Source of the DNA: Lonepinella sp042468235
Lineage (GTDB): Bacteria > Pseudomonadota > Gammaproteobacteria > Enterobacterales > Pasteurellaceae
Reading direction: 5' to 3'
NCBI RefSeq assembly: GCF_042468235.1
Contig: NZ_CP170386.1
Coordinates: 1,302,001 to 1,366,000 of the forward strand
DNA: 64,000 nucleotides
The notes beneath the pieces were generated by a model. The model was not told the DNA's origin. It did not search any database and was given only the letters and a program-made list of their open reading frames with translations. Of the stretch, positions 17,469 to 26,963 are shown piece by piece (positions within the stretch are counted from its first letter, which is position 1; every line of letters begins with the position of its first letter). Made by a program: the position numbers and the translations under genes.

Positions 17469-18081
17469 TTTTCTTCTCACTTAATTGTAAATAATATTGG
17501 TGTAATTCTAGCACTTTTTGGCGAAGTTCGCTCTCAGTTTGTGCAAAATCCCCATCATTATTAATCACATCATCTGCGACCTTTAGGCGTTCATTTCGGC
17601 TTACCTGAGTATTGATAATTTGTTGAATTAATTGGCGTTTATTATTATCCCGCTGACTGGCTCGATCTAATTGAATTTCAGGCAACACGTCCACGACTAA
17701 AACCCGATCACAAAGTTCCGTCAAGTTATTTTCAATTAATAATGGCACCACAAATAACACATAAGGGGCGATTTGAGCTTGTAGTTGAACTAACATTTCT
17801 CGGCGAATAGCGGGGTGCAATAAATTATTTAACCAATTTTTCTCGCTTTCGCTGTTGAATACTTTTTCACGTAACGCGGAGCGGTTAAGTTCACCTGTTT
17901 CAGTGAGAATTTCACGCCCAAAATGTGCGACTATTTGGCTTAACAAGGGCGATCCTTTTTGCACCACCTGGCGAGCTACTACGTCCGCATCTATCAATGG
18001 CACACCAAGTTCTGCAAAAAGATTAGCAATGGTGGTTTTGCCACTGCCAATACCGCCTGTGAGTCCGATGATGTAGGTCAT
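17452..18081 (-). CDS. coaE: Dephospho-CoA kinase
   Basis: Phosphorylates dephospho-CoA on the ribose 3'-OH, the last step of coenzyme A synthesis. The 209-residue P-loop kinase begins YIIGLTGGIGSGKTT (Walker A), then has LIDADVVAR and the LID-region RD motif (ASQRDNNKRQ). GGAG precedes the ATG. It follows pilD, as in other Pasteurellaceae and gamma-proteobacteria. Confidence 0.97.
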   Translation of the reverse strand: MTYIIGLTGGIGSGKTTIANLFAELGVPLIDADVVARQVVQKGSPLLSQIVAHFGREILTETGELNRSALREKVFNSESEKNWLNNLLHPAIRREMLVQLQAQIAPYVLFVVPLLIENNLTELCDRVLVVDVLPEIQLDRASQRDNNKRQLIQQIINTQVSRNERLKVADDVINNDGDFAQTESELRQKVLELHQYYLQLSEKKNGRNF

Positions 18082-18106
18082 TTATTCTCCGCTCGTGATT
18101 TTTTCG

Positions 18107-18805
18107 CTATCCTACCATATTTGACCCTAACATAAAAACCTGCCCAATCACTAAAAACGGAGCAAAAGGCAAATAATCTATTTTCTCCCCTTTTAGCCAT
18201 TTGATTCCTGCAAAAATCAACCCCGAACAACACGCCACAAAAATCAAATATGGTAATTGTTGCCAGTCATAAAAACTGCTTAATGCTGCGATTAGCCAAT
18301 AATCACCACGTCCCAAAGCATCTTGATGATAATAACACTGTGCAAGATAAAAAATCAGATAAAACGCTCCAAACCCAATTAACAGGCTTTGCAGAGATTG
18401 TTCAAGGGAAATAGGCGTAAATTGAAAATATGCACCCGATACACCTAATGCCATTAAACATTGGCAATGTGTTACTGAAATAAATTGATAGTGTCCGTCA
18501 ATTTTGGCAATTAGAAATAATAGCACACCCGAAGTTAGCCAAAATAACGCTTGTATTGGGTTAATAAAATAATAGGCGTTTAACCCAAAGAATATCGCTC
18601 CAACCCAAAAATACAGCCAAAATCCACCGCACTTTATCGGCATTAAACGAGAGTTTTCAGGGCAAACCTGCGGTGCATTGTCAGGAAAAAGATCCGCATA
18701 GCTTTGATAAATTTCTTGTTGAATTTGTGTGGCTAAATTTTGCAAATAATAACGTACAAGGGTTGCCACAATGCCACCTAAGAGAAAAAATCCAAGTATT
18801 ATCAT
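18107..18805 (-). CDS. pilD: Type IV prepilin peptidase
   Basis: An inner-membrane aspartyl protease that removes the PilA leader and N-methylates the new N-terminus. The 232 residues have several hydrophobic segments, the second catalytic GxGD motif as LGRGDYW, and the first aspartate in AKIDGHYQFIS. The N-terminal cytoplasmic zinc cysteines of pseudomonad PilD are not evident, and the protein is shorter than that type. Its start overlaps the pilC stop by 4 bases, so it is the last gene of pilABCD. Confidence 0.9.
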   Translation of the reverse strand: MIILGFFLLGGIVATLVRYYLQNLATQIQQEIYQSYADLFPDNAPQVCPENSRLMPIKCGGFWLYFWVGAIFFGLNAYYFINPIQALFWLTSGVLLFLIAKIDGHYQFISVTHCQCLMALGVSGAYFQFTPISLEQSLQSLLIGFGAFYLIFYLAQCYYHQDALGRGDYWLIAALSSFYDWQQLPYLIFVACCSGLIFAGIKWLKGEKIDYLPFAPFLVIGQVFMLGSNMVG

Positions 18806-20022
18806 TGAATTAACGAACCCATATTAAAGATCGGCAAATACATTCCCAACATAATCAAACCAATCAGTCCACCAATCACCACCATTAACAATGGCTCTAA
18901 CATTTGTGAAAGCAGATCAATTTTATGATCGAGCTGTTGCTGATAACTCTCTGCAATATGCAGTAACATTTGTGAAAGTTGTCCCGATTGCTCACCTACC
19001 TGCAACATTTGTTGAGCTTGCATCGGAAATAATTCTGCTCCCACTGCTACTGAAAAAGCATAGCCTTGTGTAATCCAATGAAGCATAGACTGAATTTCTT
19101 GAATTAAAGTTAAATCCCCTTGTAATTCGATCTTGTTTTGCCAAGTTTTCTTTTGGGGTAAAAATGACTGCAATGCCTGATTTAATGGCACACCTGATTT
19201 CAGCATTAAATGCAAGCCACGACAAAATCCTACCAACCTAGAAAGTTGTACAATATTGCCTAATATGGGGGTGTTAGAGATTAATTTTATTTTGAGTTGA
19301 TTCAGCCAGATCGATGATTTTAATTGACGTTTAATCAGAATAATAATGCCAACAATCAGCACAGCAATTAGCCAGAAATATTGCTGTAACAGCACCGATA
19401 AAAATAATAACAGTTGGGTGAAGAACGGTAATTGAGCTTGATTATCACCATACATATCGGCAAATTGTGGCACAATAAAAATCAGTAAAAGTGCGGTCAA
19501 TATCACGGAAATACCGAGTACCATCATCGGATACAACAAGATTTTCTGCAATTTTCGTTGTAATGCCACCGATTGTTGACGATGCTCGGCAATTTGATTA
19601 CACACCGTTGCCAGTTTACCCGTCATTTCACCGACTTGAATTAATTGGCGTTCTTGTAATGTTAAAAATTGCCCTTGATTCTGTAATGCCTGAGAAAAAG
19701 ACAACCCTGTTTCAAGTTGATTTAATAGCTGATGTAACCACAAATTTAACTGAATATTGGTACAATTTTGCAATAAAATCAATAAGCTATTTTTTAACGG
19801 AACAGAAGATTTTAATAAAATTGCTAATTGTAATAAGGTATCACAAATTTCTGCCTGATTCGGTTTAGTGGATAATTGCCAGTTTTGCTGTAATTTAATT
19901 TGCTGTAAACCTCGGTTTAATAATTGTTGACGTGCGATTTGTTCACTTTCAGCAATTAAAACGCCTTTTTGTTTTTGATTTAACCGATTAATACCTTGCC
20001 AGCGGTACATTTTGAGTTTCAT
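18802..20022 (-). CDS. pilC: Type IV pilus inner-membrane platform protein
   Basis: A 406-residue GspF/PilC family protein. Two repeated four-helix cytoplasmic domains are each followed by transmembrane helices. The family pattern LIQVGEMTGKL and the repeated MLQVGEQSGQLSQML are visible. It anchors the pilin assembly motor. A 9-base gap follows pilB, and the gene overlaps pilD. Confidence 0.94.
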   Translation of the reverse strand: MKLKMYRWQGINRLNQKQKGVLIAESEQIARQQLLNRGLQQIKLQQNWQLSTKPNQAEICDTLLQLAILLKSSVPLKNSLLILLQNCTNIQLNLWLHQLLNQLETGLSFSQALQNQGQFLTLQERQLIQVGEMTGKLATVCNQIAEHRQQSVALQRKLQKILLYPMMVLGISVILTALLLIFIVPQFADMYGDNQAQLPFFTQLLLFLSVLLQQYFWLIAVLIVGIIILIKRQLKSSIWLNQLKIKLISNTPILGNIVQLSRLVGFCRGLHLMLKSGVPLNQALQSFLPQKKTWQNKIELQGDLTLIQEIQSMLHWITQGYAFSVAVGAELFPMQAQQMLQVGEQSGQLSQMLLHIAESYQQQLDHKIDLLSQMLEPLLMVVIGGLIGLIMLGMYLPIFNMGSLIQ

Positions 20023-20031
20023 TTTGTCCCT

Positions 20032-21435
20032 TTAATGTCCTAATACTCGTTGAATTTCCACTAAATCCGTTATTCCTTGCTTCACTTTCTCTAGCCCTGC
20101 TTGTTGTAAATGATCAACATCCAACTGATAACCTTGCTTTGGATCAGGTTGTAAAAATTGATAAATCCCGATTCGACCTTTATAGCCTTGATGACAACCA
20201 CAAGAATTTTCGCTTTTTCCACCGCACTTTTGGCAACGTTTCCGAATCAGACGTTGTGCAATCACTAACAATAAGCTGTTGTCAATTTCGTGTTGCTTTA
20301 TACCTAACTGTAACAAGCGTGGAATAGCGGACGGTGCGTCATTGGTATGCAACGTGGAAAGCACGAGATGCCCCGTTTGAGAAGCTCGTAATGCCATTGC
20401 GGCACTTTCTTCATCACGAATTTCACCGAGCATAATAATATCGGGATCTTGGCGTAAGAAAGTACGCAATAACCGACTGAAATCTAAACCAATTTGTGGA
20501 TTGACTTGGCTTTGAATAATGCCAGACAATGGAATTTCAATAGGATCTTCCGCGGTCATAATATGTTTTTCAGGACGATTTAAATAAGAAAGTGCGGTGT
20601 AAAGTGTGATACTTTTCCCACTTCCCGTAGGTCCAGTAACTAAAATCAAGCCTTGCGGTTGATTAAGGGCGTGTTTAAAACGTTCCTGCTGATGATCATT
20701 CATACCCAGATCAGCAAATGCAAATTGTACTGGCTTATTTTGTTGCACCCGCAACACCGCTTTTTCCCCAAATGGAGTTGGTAAGGTGGAAAGACGAAAA
20801 TCTAAAATATCAGAAAAGGTGGTTTTAAAATGAAAACGTCCGTCTTGCGGTAAGCGAGTTTCGCTAATATCTAGTTTGGCTAATAATTTTAAACGTGAAA
20901 TCACCCTGCTAGATAATGCCAACGCAACTGGTGGTTGGTGTTGTAATACACCATCAATACGAAAACGCACTTGCAAATGTTGGCTTTGTGGCTCAAGGTG
21001 AATATCAGATGCTCGTTGCTGCAACGCACTTTCAAAAATCCGATTAAGCAACTGAATCACGGGTTCATCTGATTGTTGAGTAGAATGCTTTTCTTCGTTT
21101 AAATCTTGCTGTTGAACATGGTAAAAAACAGGGCTTTCTTGCACCATTAAAGATTGTGGAGCTAAGGCTTGCAATAAATCTTTCAATACCTGTGTTTCCA
21201 ACAACACAGGTTCGATCATTTTTCCTGTTAGGAAAGAAAAGGTTTCACATGCGGATAAATTGTTGAGACTATCTAGCCCTAGCCATAAACAACGCTCATT
21301 TTCCGCTAATGGACAAGCTAAATAACGGATCAGAATGTTCTGTTGTTGCTGATTTTGTTGCCATAACTGCGGTGAAATTTGGAATATTGTTCCATCGACA
21401 CTGACAACATTTGGGTTAGATAAACTGGCTTGCAT
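20032..21435 (-). CDS. pilB: Type IV pilus assembly ATPase
   Basis: A 467-residue hexameric extension ATPase. Walker A is GPTGSGKS, Walker B is around IIMLGEIRDEESA, the Asp box is around AEDPIEIPL, and the His box is STLHTNDAPSA. A C-terminal cysteine cluster (CQKC, then CGC) fits the zinc-binding tetracysteine motif of this family. The N-terminal region is shorter than in canonical PilB. Start is 2 bases after the pilA stop. In Haemophilus this operon is needed for DNA uptake. Confidence 0.95.
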   Translation of the reverse strand: MQASLSNPNVVSVDGTIFQISPQLWQQNQQQQNILIRYLACPLAENERCLWLGLDSLNNLSACETFSFLTGKMIEPVLLETQVLKDLLQALAPQSLMVQESPVFYHVQQQDLNEEKHSTQQSDEPVIQLLNRIFESALQQRASDIHLEPQSQHLQVRFRIDGVLQHQPPVALALSSRVISRLKLLAKLDISETRLPQDGRFHFKTTFSDILDFRLSTLPTPFGEKAVLRVQQNKPVQFAFADLGMNDHQQERFKHALNQPQGLILVTGPTGSGKSITLYTALSYLNRPEKHIMTAEDPIEIPLSGIIQSQVNPQIGLDFSRLLRTFLRQDPDIIMLGEIRDEESAAMALRASQTGHLVLSTLHTNDAPSAIPRLLQLGIKQHEIDNSLLLVIAQRLIRKRCQKCGGKSENSCGCHQGYKGRIGIYQFLQPDPKQGYQLDVDHLQQAGLEKVKQGITDLVEIQRVLGH

Positions 21436-21437
21436 GG

Positions 21438-21911
21438 CTAGTTACTCGTGCTAGTATTCGTGCTTGTGCTACAAAAACCCGATGGGAATAATTCAGTATT
21501 TGAACCACAGTTTGCCGTCCAAGTAACGCCCTCTTTAGCAGAACCACTAGCCGTTAATGTGTAACTTACATCACTTACACTACCATTACCGGTCACCGTA
21601 ATTACCCCATTCGCCACAGAAACAGATTTTACATATTTGCCTTTTGCTGTTGTAGTATTCGCTTGAATACCATTTTGACCACCTGAGCAATTCTTAACAG
21701 CATCTTGATTATATACACAAAGTTCAACTTCCGAACGATAGGGCGCAGCAGCCTGCAATAATTCAGAAATAGCCGCTTTTTTGGTATAATTTTGATAAGA
21801 CGGAATAGCAATAGTGGCTAAAATGGCGACGATAGCGATGACGATCATTAATTCAATGAGGGTAAAACCTTTTTTGAATGAAATATTGTGTGAAGTGTAG
21901 CTAAAATTCAT
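21438..21911 (-). CDS. pilA: Type IV major pilin / competence pilin
   Basis: A 157-residue prepilin. A 15-residue leader ends KKG, and mature PilA starts at Phe16: FTLIELMIVIAIVAILATIA, with Glu5 of the mature chain present. A C-terminal cysteine pair (NCG...GFCS) would form the D-region disulfide. The Ser/Thr/Asn-rich tail is typical. AAGGAA precedes the ATG. First gene of pilABCD; a CRP-S-like site lies upstream. Confidence 0.94.
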   Translation of the reverse strand: MNFSYTSHNISFKKGFTLIELMIVIAIVAILATIAIPSYQNYTKKAAISELLQAAAPYRSEVELCVYNQDAVKNCSGGQNGIQANTTTAKGKYVKSVSVANGVITVTGNGSVSDVSYTLTASGSAKEGVTWTANCGSNTELFPSGFCSTSTNTSTSN

Positions 21912-21989
21912 AAATTTTCCTTACTATTAAAATAAACGAATCACACTTTGCCTGCTAGTTTAAAATTTGGCAAAATTCTGTTATTAAGT

Positions 21990-22008
21990 TTGGAATCAAG
22001 ATCACAAA
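21990..22008. promoter_or_regulatory. Possible CRP-S/CRP site for the pilABCD operon
   Basis: TGGAA-N6-TCACA (21991-22006) lies about 85 bases upstream of pilA. The right half fits a CRP half-site; the left half is degenerate compared with the CRP-S form (TGCGA-N6-TCGCA) known to drive Haemophilus competence genes with Sxy. Context supports it, the match itself is modest. Confidence 0.35.
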
Positions 22009-22034
22009 AATCACTTTTTTATAGGTAAAAACCG

Positions 22035-22580
22035 ATGAAAAACAATAAGCCAGGTTGGCTCAAAAATATCCGCCATTTAAAATCACCGCACTTTGATAAA
22101 CGCCCAGATCCGCAAGATATCTCTCTGTTGGTGATCCATTACATCAGTTTGCCCCCGGAACAATTTGGTAGTAACTTTGTGGATGATTTTTTTCTCGGTA
22201 AACTTAATCCGACTGCACATCCTTATTTTAAAGAAATTTATCAAGTGCGTGTTTCGGCACATTTTTTCATTGAGAGGAATGGACGAATTACACAATATGT
22301 AAGCCTACAAGATCGTGCATGGCATGCAGGTTTATCCAATTTTCAAGGACGTGATAAATGTAATGACTATTCTGTAGGAATTGAACTTGAAGGGAGCAAT
22401 GAGCAACCTTTTAGTGAGCAACAATATGCAAAATTAACTCAACTTACTCAGCAAATTATGGCATTATATCCACAGATCACCACAGATAGAATTGTAGGGC
22501 ATTGTGATATTGCACCAGAGCGAAAAATTGACCCTGGGCAATATTTCGAATGGGATAAATATTTAAAATCATTAGGATAA
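22035..22580 (+). CDS. ampD: 1,6-Anhydro-N-acetylmuramyl-L-alanine amidase
   Basis: A cytosolic zinc amidase of muropeptide recycling. The 181-residue protein contains VIHYISLPPEQFG (zinc His), a central HFFIERNGRITQYV segment, and C-terminal VGHCDIAPERKIDPG with the second His and Asp ligands. NYSVGIELEG is also conserved. It is divergent from pilA; in H. influenzae ampD is likewise next to pilA. An uptake signal lies at its start. Confidence 0.96.
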   Translation: MKNNKPGWLKNIRHLKSPHFDKRPDPQDISLLVIHYISLPPEQFGSNFVDDFFLGKLNPTAHPYFKEIYQVRVSAHFFIERNGRITQYVSLQDRAWHAGLSNFQGRDKCNDYSVGIELEGSNEQPFSEQQYAKLTQLTQQIMALYPQITTDRIVGHCDIAPERKIDPGQYFEWDKYLKSLG

Positions 22581-22583
22581 ATT

Positions 22584-23234
22584 ATGACAATAAAACATGT
22601 AATTTTTGATATGGACGGTGTGTTAGTGGATAGTGAACCTTTTTGGGCAGAATCCCAAATTGAAACCCTAGCACAATATGGCGTACACATTAGCGAACCG
22701 GACTGCGAAAAATATACGTGCGGTGTACGAGTAGATGAATTAGCGACAATTTGGTGCGAAATGTTTAATCTCCCCATACAAAGTACCGCACTTCGTAACC
22801 AAATTGTGAATACTGTATGCCAAAAAATTACTGATAATGGACAACCTATGGATGCAGTGTATGAATTATTAGACTTTCTAAAAGATAAACACATTCCGAT
22901 AGCCTTAGCCACATCATCCGATCGTCAAGTCATCAAAGCCGTTTTTGATAAATTGAATTTTTGGAGTTATTTCCCGATTCAATGCACGGCAGCAGATGAA
23001 GAACTGGCTAAACCCCATCCTGCGGTTTATTTAAGTGCTGTCAAAGCCTTAAATGCCAAGGTGAAAGATTGCATTATTATTGAAGACAGTGTAACGGGTT
23101 TAATTGCTGCCAAAGCGGCGAACGTGCGTACATTTATCGTAAATGAAAAATTTAATGATGAACGTTTTGCTATTGCGGATGAAAGAATGGCATCTTTGAG
23201 AGATGTGTTGATAAAACTGAAAATGGAGTTGTAA
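22584..23234 (+). CDS. HAD-family sugar phosphatase (HxpB/YniC-like)
   Basis: A 216-residue haloacid dehalogenase phosphatase. Motif I is FDMDGVLVDSEPFW (nucleophile and acid Asp), motif II is ALATSSDRQV, and the C-terminal AKPHPAVY...IIIEDSVTGLIAAKAA carries Lys and motif IV acids. A helical cap lies between motifs I and II. The closest remembered relatives are E. coli YniC/HxpB hexitol phosphatases, but substrate is not readable. It starts 3 bases after ampD and is probably in the same operon. Confidence 0.85.
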   Translation: MTIKHVIFDMDGVLVDSEPFWAESQIETLAQYGVHISEPDCEKYTCGVRVDELATIWCEMFNLPIQSTALRNQIVNTVCQKITDNGQPMDAVYELLDFLKDKHIPIALATSSDRQVIKAVFDKLNFWSYFPIQCTAADEELAKPHPAVYLSAVKALNAKVKDCIIIEDSVTGLIAAKAANVRTFIVNEKFNDERFAIADERMASLRDVLIKLKMEL

Positions 23235-23240
23235 TCCAAA

Positions 23241-23272
23241 CAAAAGGCTATTCCCATTCAGAATAGCCTTTC
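23241..23272. terminator. Bidirectional terminator between HAD phosphatase and bamE
   Basis: AAGGCTATTC pairs with GAATAGCCTT across a 7-base loop between two convergent genes. T residues follow on the plus strand and TTTTG on the minus strand. Confidence 0.85.
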
Positions 23273-23312
23273 TTATCTCACAAACTGCAGTGAAAATCTA
23301 CAACGTTTTCAT

Positions 23313-23729
23313 CTATTTCCAGAACTGCCACCAACGCTTCGTCACATTGCCTTCTGGCGCTTCAATAATGGCGTTATTGACTTCTTGCTTTTCTACGTCT
23401 GGTAGGGGTTTATCTAAATCCGTACTCGTCACAATACCCTTGGTATCAAAATTCACAATAAAATTGTGTTGCACAGGATCTTCATAAGCATGTTGTTGTA
23501 AATACACATAATACCAAGTGTTATCGCTAAATGGATCGATTAAAACAGGTGTACCTAACAAATATTGCACCTGTTCTTTGGTCATACCCACCTGTACTTT
23601 TTGCACCGTGGCGGACTCCAAATAATTACCTTGTGGTACGTCAATACGATAGACAATTTTGTTTACGCCTGAACAAGCTGAAACACTTAACGCAAGGGCG
23701 ATAGTCGCTGCCATTGATTTTAATTGCAT
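23313..23729 (-). CDS. bamE: Outer-membrane assembly lipoprotein BamE (SmpA)
   Basis: A 138-residue lipoprotein component of the beta-barrel assembly machine. The signal peptide ends in VSAC (Cys19). The mature domain has YRIDVPQGNYL and KVQVGMTKEQVQYLLGTPVL...NTWYYVY, the BamE/SmpA signature. The C-terminal tail after about residue 110 is acidic and family-variable. AAGGTAG precedes the ATG. Confidence 0.96.
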   Translation of the reverse strand: MQLKSMAATIALALSVSACSGVNKIVYRIDVPQGNYLESATVQKVQVGMTKEQVQYLLGTPVLIDPFSDNTWYYVYLQQHAYEDPVQHNFIVNFDTKGIVTSTDLDKPLPDVEKQEVNNAIIEAPEGNVTKRWWQFWK

Positions 23730-23791
23730 TTTTCTACCTTTTTTCTCTTTTTATAATCGTGATAATACCGAAACTCTTGTCAGTTGCCAAA

Positions 23792-24811
23792 TTAATTTTG
23801 ATTTTTTAAATTACGCTGCAACTGATCTCGCAAATTTGCTGGTAAGCCTTTAATGGTGATGGTATCGTTTTGTTCATCCCAAATAATGCGATGATTGATT
23901 AACTCCACATCAAAACTAAGTGTCACCCCTTTGCCTGAACCTGAAAATTTAGCTAAGGCTTTCAATGTCGCAGGTACAGGAGGAATTTGCTCAGCTAAAT
24001 CATAATCCTGCTGTTGAGTAAACTCCACAAAAGGACGTTCATTTAGAGTCGGTAATTCTTCGGAAAGTTCCCGTAATTCAATCTCATCCCCTGAATTTAT
24101 TTGCCCTTTGCAATAATCAAATACTTGCTTTTTTACCGCTTGGGTTTGTTCACTGTTTAACTCACCTTGTTCACAATAATCGCTTACCGCTTGCAATAAA
24201 CATTGGTTTTGCACTTTTGGATTCAAACCTTCTTCTGCACCTAAAAAATCCATAAAGAAATCGCTGATTTTGCGTCCGACTCGTCCTTTAATAAAGGTGA
24301 GGTAACGATCAGAATTGGCGTTAATACGTAAATCCGTTAAATTAATTCGTGCAGCAATATCAAATTGATTAATATTCAAATATTGCGTACGGTGAATTTC
24401 CAATTTCTCGTCCACCAACATACTCACACGACTGTCTAACAAAGCAATAAACAAATAATCCGTCGCTAAAAAATTATACTGGCACAATACAAATGTGCCA
24501 CTTTCTGCAAAAGGATATTTGCTTAATTCAGCGGCTAGTAATTGCGTGGATTGGTAACTAAAGGGGAGAAAATCTGTTTCTTTTTCCAGCAAACGATTCA
24601 ATGCTTGAGCAAAAATCGATTGCTCTTTAAAGATTCCATAGCCTTTGGCTTTACTTTGATACACCTGATGCAATTCCAACATTAACTGCTCCACTTCGGG
24701 TGTAATCGGCAATAATGCTTCACGTAAAACGCTTTCTAGTGCAATTTGATCCGTTTCAGTCGGATTTTTAATAATTTGATGTAATACAATTTGATTAACG
24801 GTGATGCTCAT
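23792..24811 (-). CDS. yejK: Nucleoid-associated protein YejK/NdpA
   Basis: A 339-residue protein of the NdpA (37-kDa nucleoid-associated) family. It begins MSITVNQIVLHQI, and the central FIKGRVGRKISDFFMDFLG segment is a family hallmark. It is divergent from yejL-yejM, the order known in H. influenzae and E. coli. The molecular role is only described as nucleoid association. Confidence 0.93.
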   Translation of the reverse strand: MSITVNQIVLHQIIKNPTETDQIALESVLREALLPITPEVEQLMLELHQVYQSKAKGYGIFKEQSIFAQALNRLLEKETDFLPFSYQSTQLLAAELSKYPFAESGTFVLCQYNFLATDYLFIALLDSRVSMLVDEKLEIHRTQYLNINQFDIAARINLTDLRINANSDRYLTFIKGRVGRKISDFFMDFLGAEEGLNPKVQNQCLLQAVSDYCEQGELNSEQTQAVKKQVFDYCKGQINSGDEIELRELSEELPTLNERPFVEFTQQQDYDLAEQIPPVPATLKALAKFSGSGKGVTLSFDVELINHRIIWDEQNDTITIKGLPANLRDQLQRNLKNQN

Positions 24812-24921
24812 TTTTTCTGCTTTGTCATTTGGAAATAGTAAAAATCCTGTTAATTATAACCGCACTTTAGCTAAAAATGTGGTAGTATTTGCGAAATACA
24901 TTGTTAAAAATTAACGTTATT

Positions 24922-25143
24922 ATGGCAACCAACTCAAAATATCAAGATAAACAAGTAGATGCAATCCTAAATGAAATGATCGCAGTGTTTGAAAAACATC
25001 AAGCTCCAGTAGATTTGTCTTTAATGGTGTTAGGCAATATGGTGACTAATTTACTGATCAGCAGTGTTGGCAAAACTCAACAAATTGCGTTAGCACAAGC
25101 CTTTTCTGATGCGTTAATCAATTCCATTAAAACAGCGAAATAA
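24922..25143 (+). CDS. yejL: UPF0352 protein YejL
   Basis: A 73-residue helical protein. KYQDKQVDAILNEMIAVFEKHQAPVDLSLMVLGNMVTNLL matches the YejL family core. I place the start at 24922 (MATNSK) by comparison with E. coli YejL (75 residues); an upstream in-frame ATG would add 11 residues, and neither has a clear ribosome site. It precedes yejM by 18 bp. Function is unknown. Confidence 0.9.
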   Translation: MATNSKYQDKQVDAILNEMIAVFEKHQAPVDLSLMVLGNMVTNLLISSVGKTQQIALAQAFSDALINSIKTAK

Positions 25144-25161
25144 CAAAGTTAAGAGTGCGTT

Positions 25162-26961
25162 ATGTTTTGGATTAAAAATGGCAGACAATACCGTGAACAA
25201 ACTTCCCAAAAAATTTCTTGGGGACATTGGTTTGCTTTTTTTAATATTATTTGGGCGGTGGCTATCGGCTCTCGCTATGCCTTTTTAATTGATTGGCCTC
25301 ATACCTTTCTAGGCAGACTTTATTTCTTTATCAGTATGTTAGGGCATTTCAGTTTTATTGCTTTTGGGTGCTATTTATTAGTGCTATTTCCGCTCAGTTT
25401 TATCATCAAAAATGAACGTACTTTTCGTGGCGTAAGCGTAATTATTGCCACCATTGCCACCACGTTATTATTGGTAGATACGGAAGTTTTCTCTCGCTTT
25501 AATTTGCATTTATCTTCTGTGGTTTGGAATTTATTAGTTAATCCTGAGAACGGAGAACTCTCGCGTGATTGGCAAATTTTCTTCACCCCGATGCCACTCA
25601 TGCTATTAGCTCAAATGCTGTTTTCTCGTTGGGCGTGGTATAAATTACGCAGTTTAGAACGACAAAAATGGATTCGTGGCGTAGGTATTATGCTGACGGG
25701 GCTATTTATCACCACCCATTTAATGTACGCTTGGGCAGATGCCTATTTATACCGCCCGATTACCATGCAAAAATCTAATTTCCCATTATCTTATCCGATG
25801 ACAGCTCGGACATTTTTAGAAAAACACGGCTTATTAGATAAACAGCAATATGAAATCAAATTAGATCAGGAAGGTCGTCCTGATTCACCAATGATTAACT
25901 ATCCAAAACACGCCTTAAGCTATAATAATGTGGCAAATAAAGCTAACTTATTAATTATCACCGTATCTGGTTTACGCCAAGATGCAGTGCAAAAAGAAAA
26001 AATGCCCGCTTTAACTGAATTTGCACAGCAGGCAACTCAATTTACGAATCATTACACCACTGGCAACAACAGTAATTCTGCTATTGTTGGCTTATTCTAT
26101 GGTTTAAATGCTAACTATACAGATAGCCTGCTAAACAATAAAAAAACCTCTGTGCTAATTGAAAAAATGCAACAAGATAATTATCAGTTTGGCTTATTTT
26201 CTGCGACTAATTTTAAACCAAGTATTTTCAGACAAGCATTATTCCATCAAATTAAATTGCCGAAAAATACTTCAAACAAGAGAAAAATTGATAATCTAAG
26301 TGCGGTGAAAAATTGGCAAGTTTGGTTTGAGCAAAGATCTGTAGATCAGGCTTGGTTTAGCTATTTGAATTTAGATGTGGGTGAATTAACTCGTCAACAG
26401 CATTTGCCGACATTAGAGCAAGAACAACAATTTTATACTCAACAATTAAGTCAATTAGATCAGCAAATTAATTCTGTTCTCACCACTTTAAAAGCACACA
26501 ATACCTTAGAGAATACAGCGGTAATTATCACAGGTGAACAGGGTTATTCATTCCAGAAAACTGATGATGAACTGCTAAATTATTTTGCACCAGAAGCAAT
26601 TCAAGTACCGATGATTGTCGCATGGAAAGAACTCAATACAGGTGTCGAAGATAAGCTCACCAGCCACATGGATGTCATTCCTGCACTCATGCACGATCTA
26701 TTTTATGTGAAAAACACGGATGCAGATTACACCCAAGGGCATAATTTATTTAACCAAACTCAATCATTCAATGAATGGGTATTAGTGGCAAATTATCGTT
26801 GGGATGTTATTATCACGCCTGACGGAACACAGTATCATATTGATAACAAAGGAAACTATCAAAAATATAACCGCACTTATCAAAAAGTGGTATCTCGCCG
26901 ACCACCATTAGGATTATTCCTTGATGTGTATCAGCAAAATTCAAGTTTTTTTGAGAAATAG
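25162..26961 (+). CDS. yejM: Inner-membrane LPS-regulating sulfatase-fold protein (YejM/PbgA/LapC)
   Basis: A 599-residue protein. About five N-terminal transmembrane helices (residues 20-200, DUF3413 region) are followed by a periplasmic alkaline-phosphatase/sulfatase fold beginning about residue 255 (NKANLLIITVSGLRQDA). In E. coli this protein senses LPS and controls LpxC turnover with LapB. The fold's usual metal-site nucleophile is not conserved (VSGLRQDAV in place of a Cys/Ser motif), consistent with a non-catalytic role. It ends 2 bp from the convergent cysA stop. Confidence 0.92.
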   Translation: MFWIKNGRQYREQTSQKISWGHWFAFFNIIWAVAIGSRYAFLIDWPHTFLGRLYFFISMLGHFSFIAFGCYLLVLFPLSFIIKNERTFRGVSVIIATIATTLLLVDTEVFSRFNLHLSSVVWNLLVNPENGELSRDWQIFFTPMPLMLLAQMLFSRWAWYKLRSLERQKWIRGVGIMLTGLFITTHLMYAWADAYLYRPITMQKSNFPLSYPMTARTFLEKHGLLDKQQYEIKLDQEGRPDSPMINYPKHALSYNNVANKANLLIITVSGLRQDAVQKEKMPALTEFAQQATQFTNHYTTGNNSNSAIVGLFYGLNANYTDSLLNNKKTSVLIEKMQQDNYQFGLFSATNFKPSIFRQALFHQIKLPKNTSNKRKIDNLSAVKNWQVWFEQRSVDQAWFSYLNLDVGELTRQQHLPTLEQEQQFYTQQLSQLDQQINSVLTTLKAHNTLENTAVIITGEQGYSFQKTDDELLNYFAPEAIQVPMIVAWKELNTGVEDKLTSHMDVIPALMHDLFYVKNTDADYTQGHNLFNQTQSFNEWVLVANYRWDVIITPDGTQYHIDNKGNYQKYNRTYQKVVSRRPPLGLFLDVYQQNSSFFEK

Positions 26962-26963
26962 GG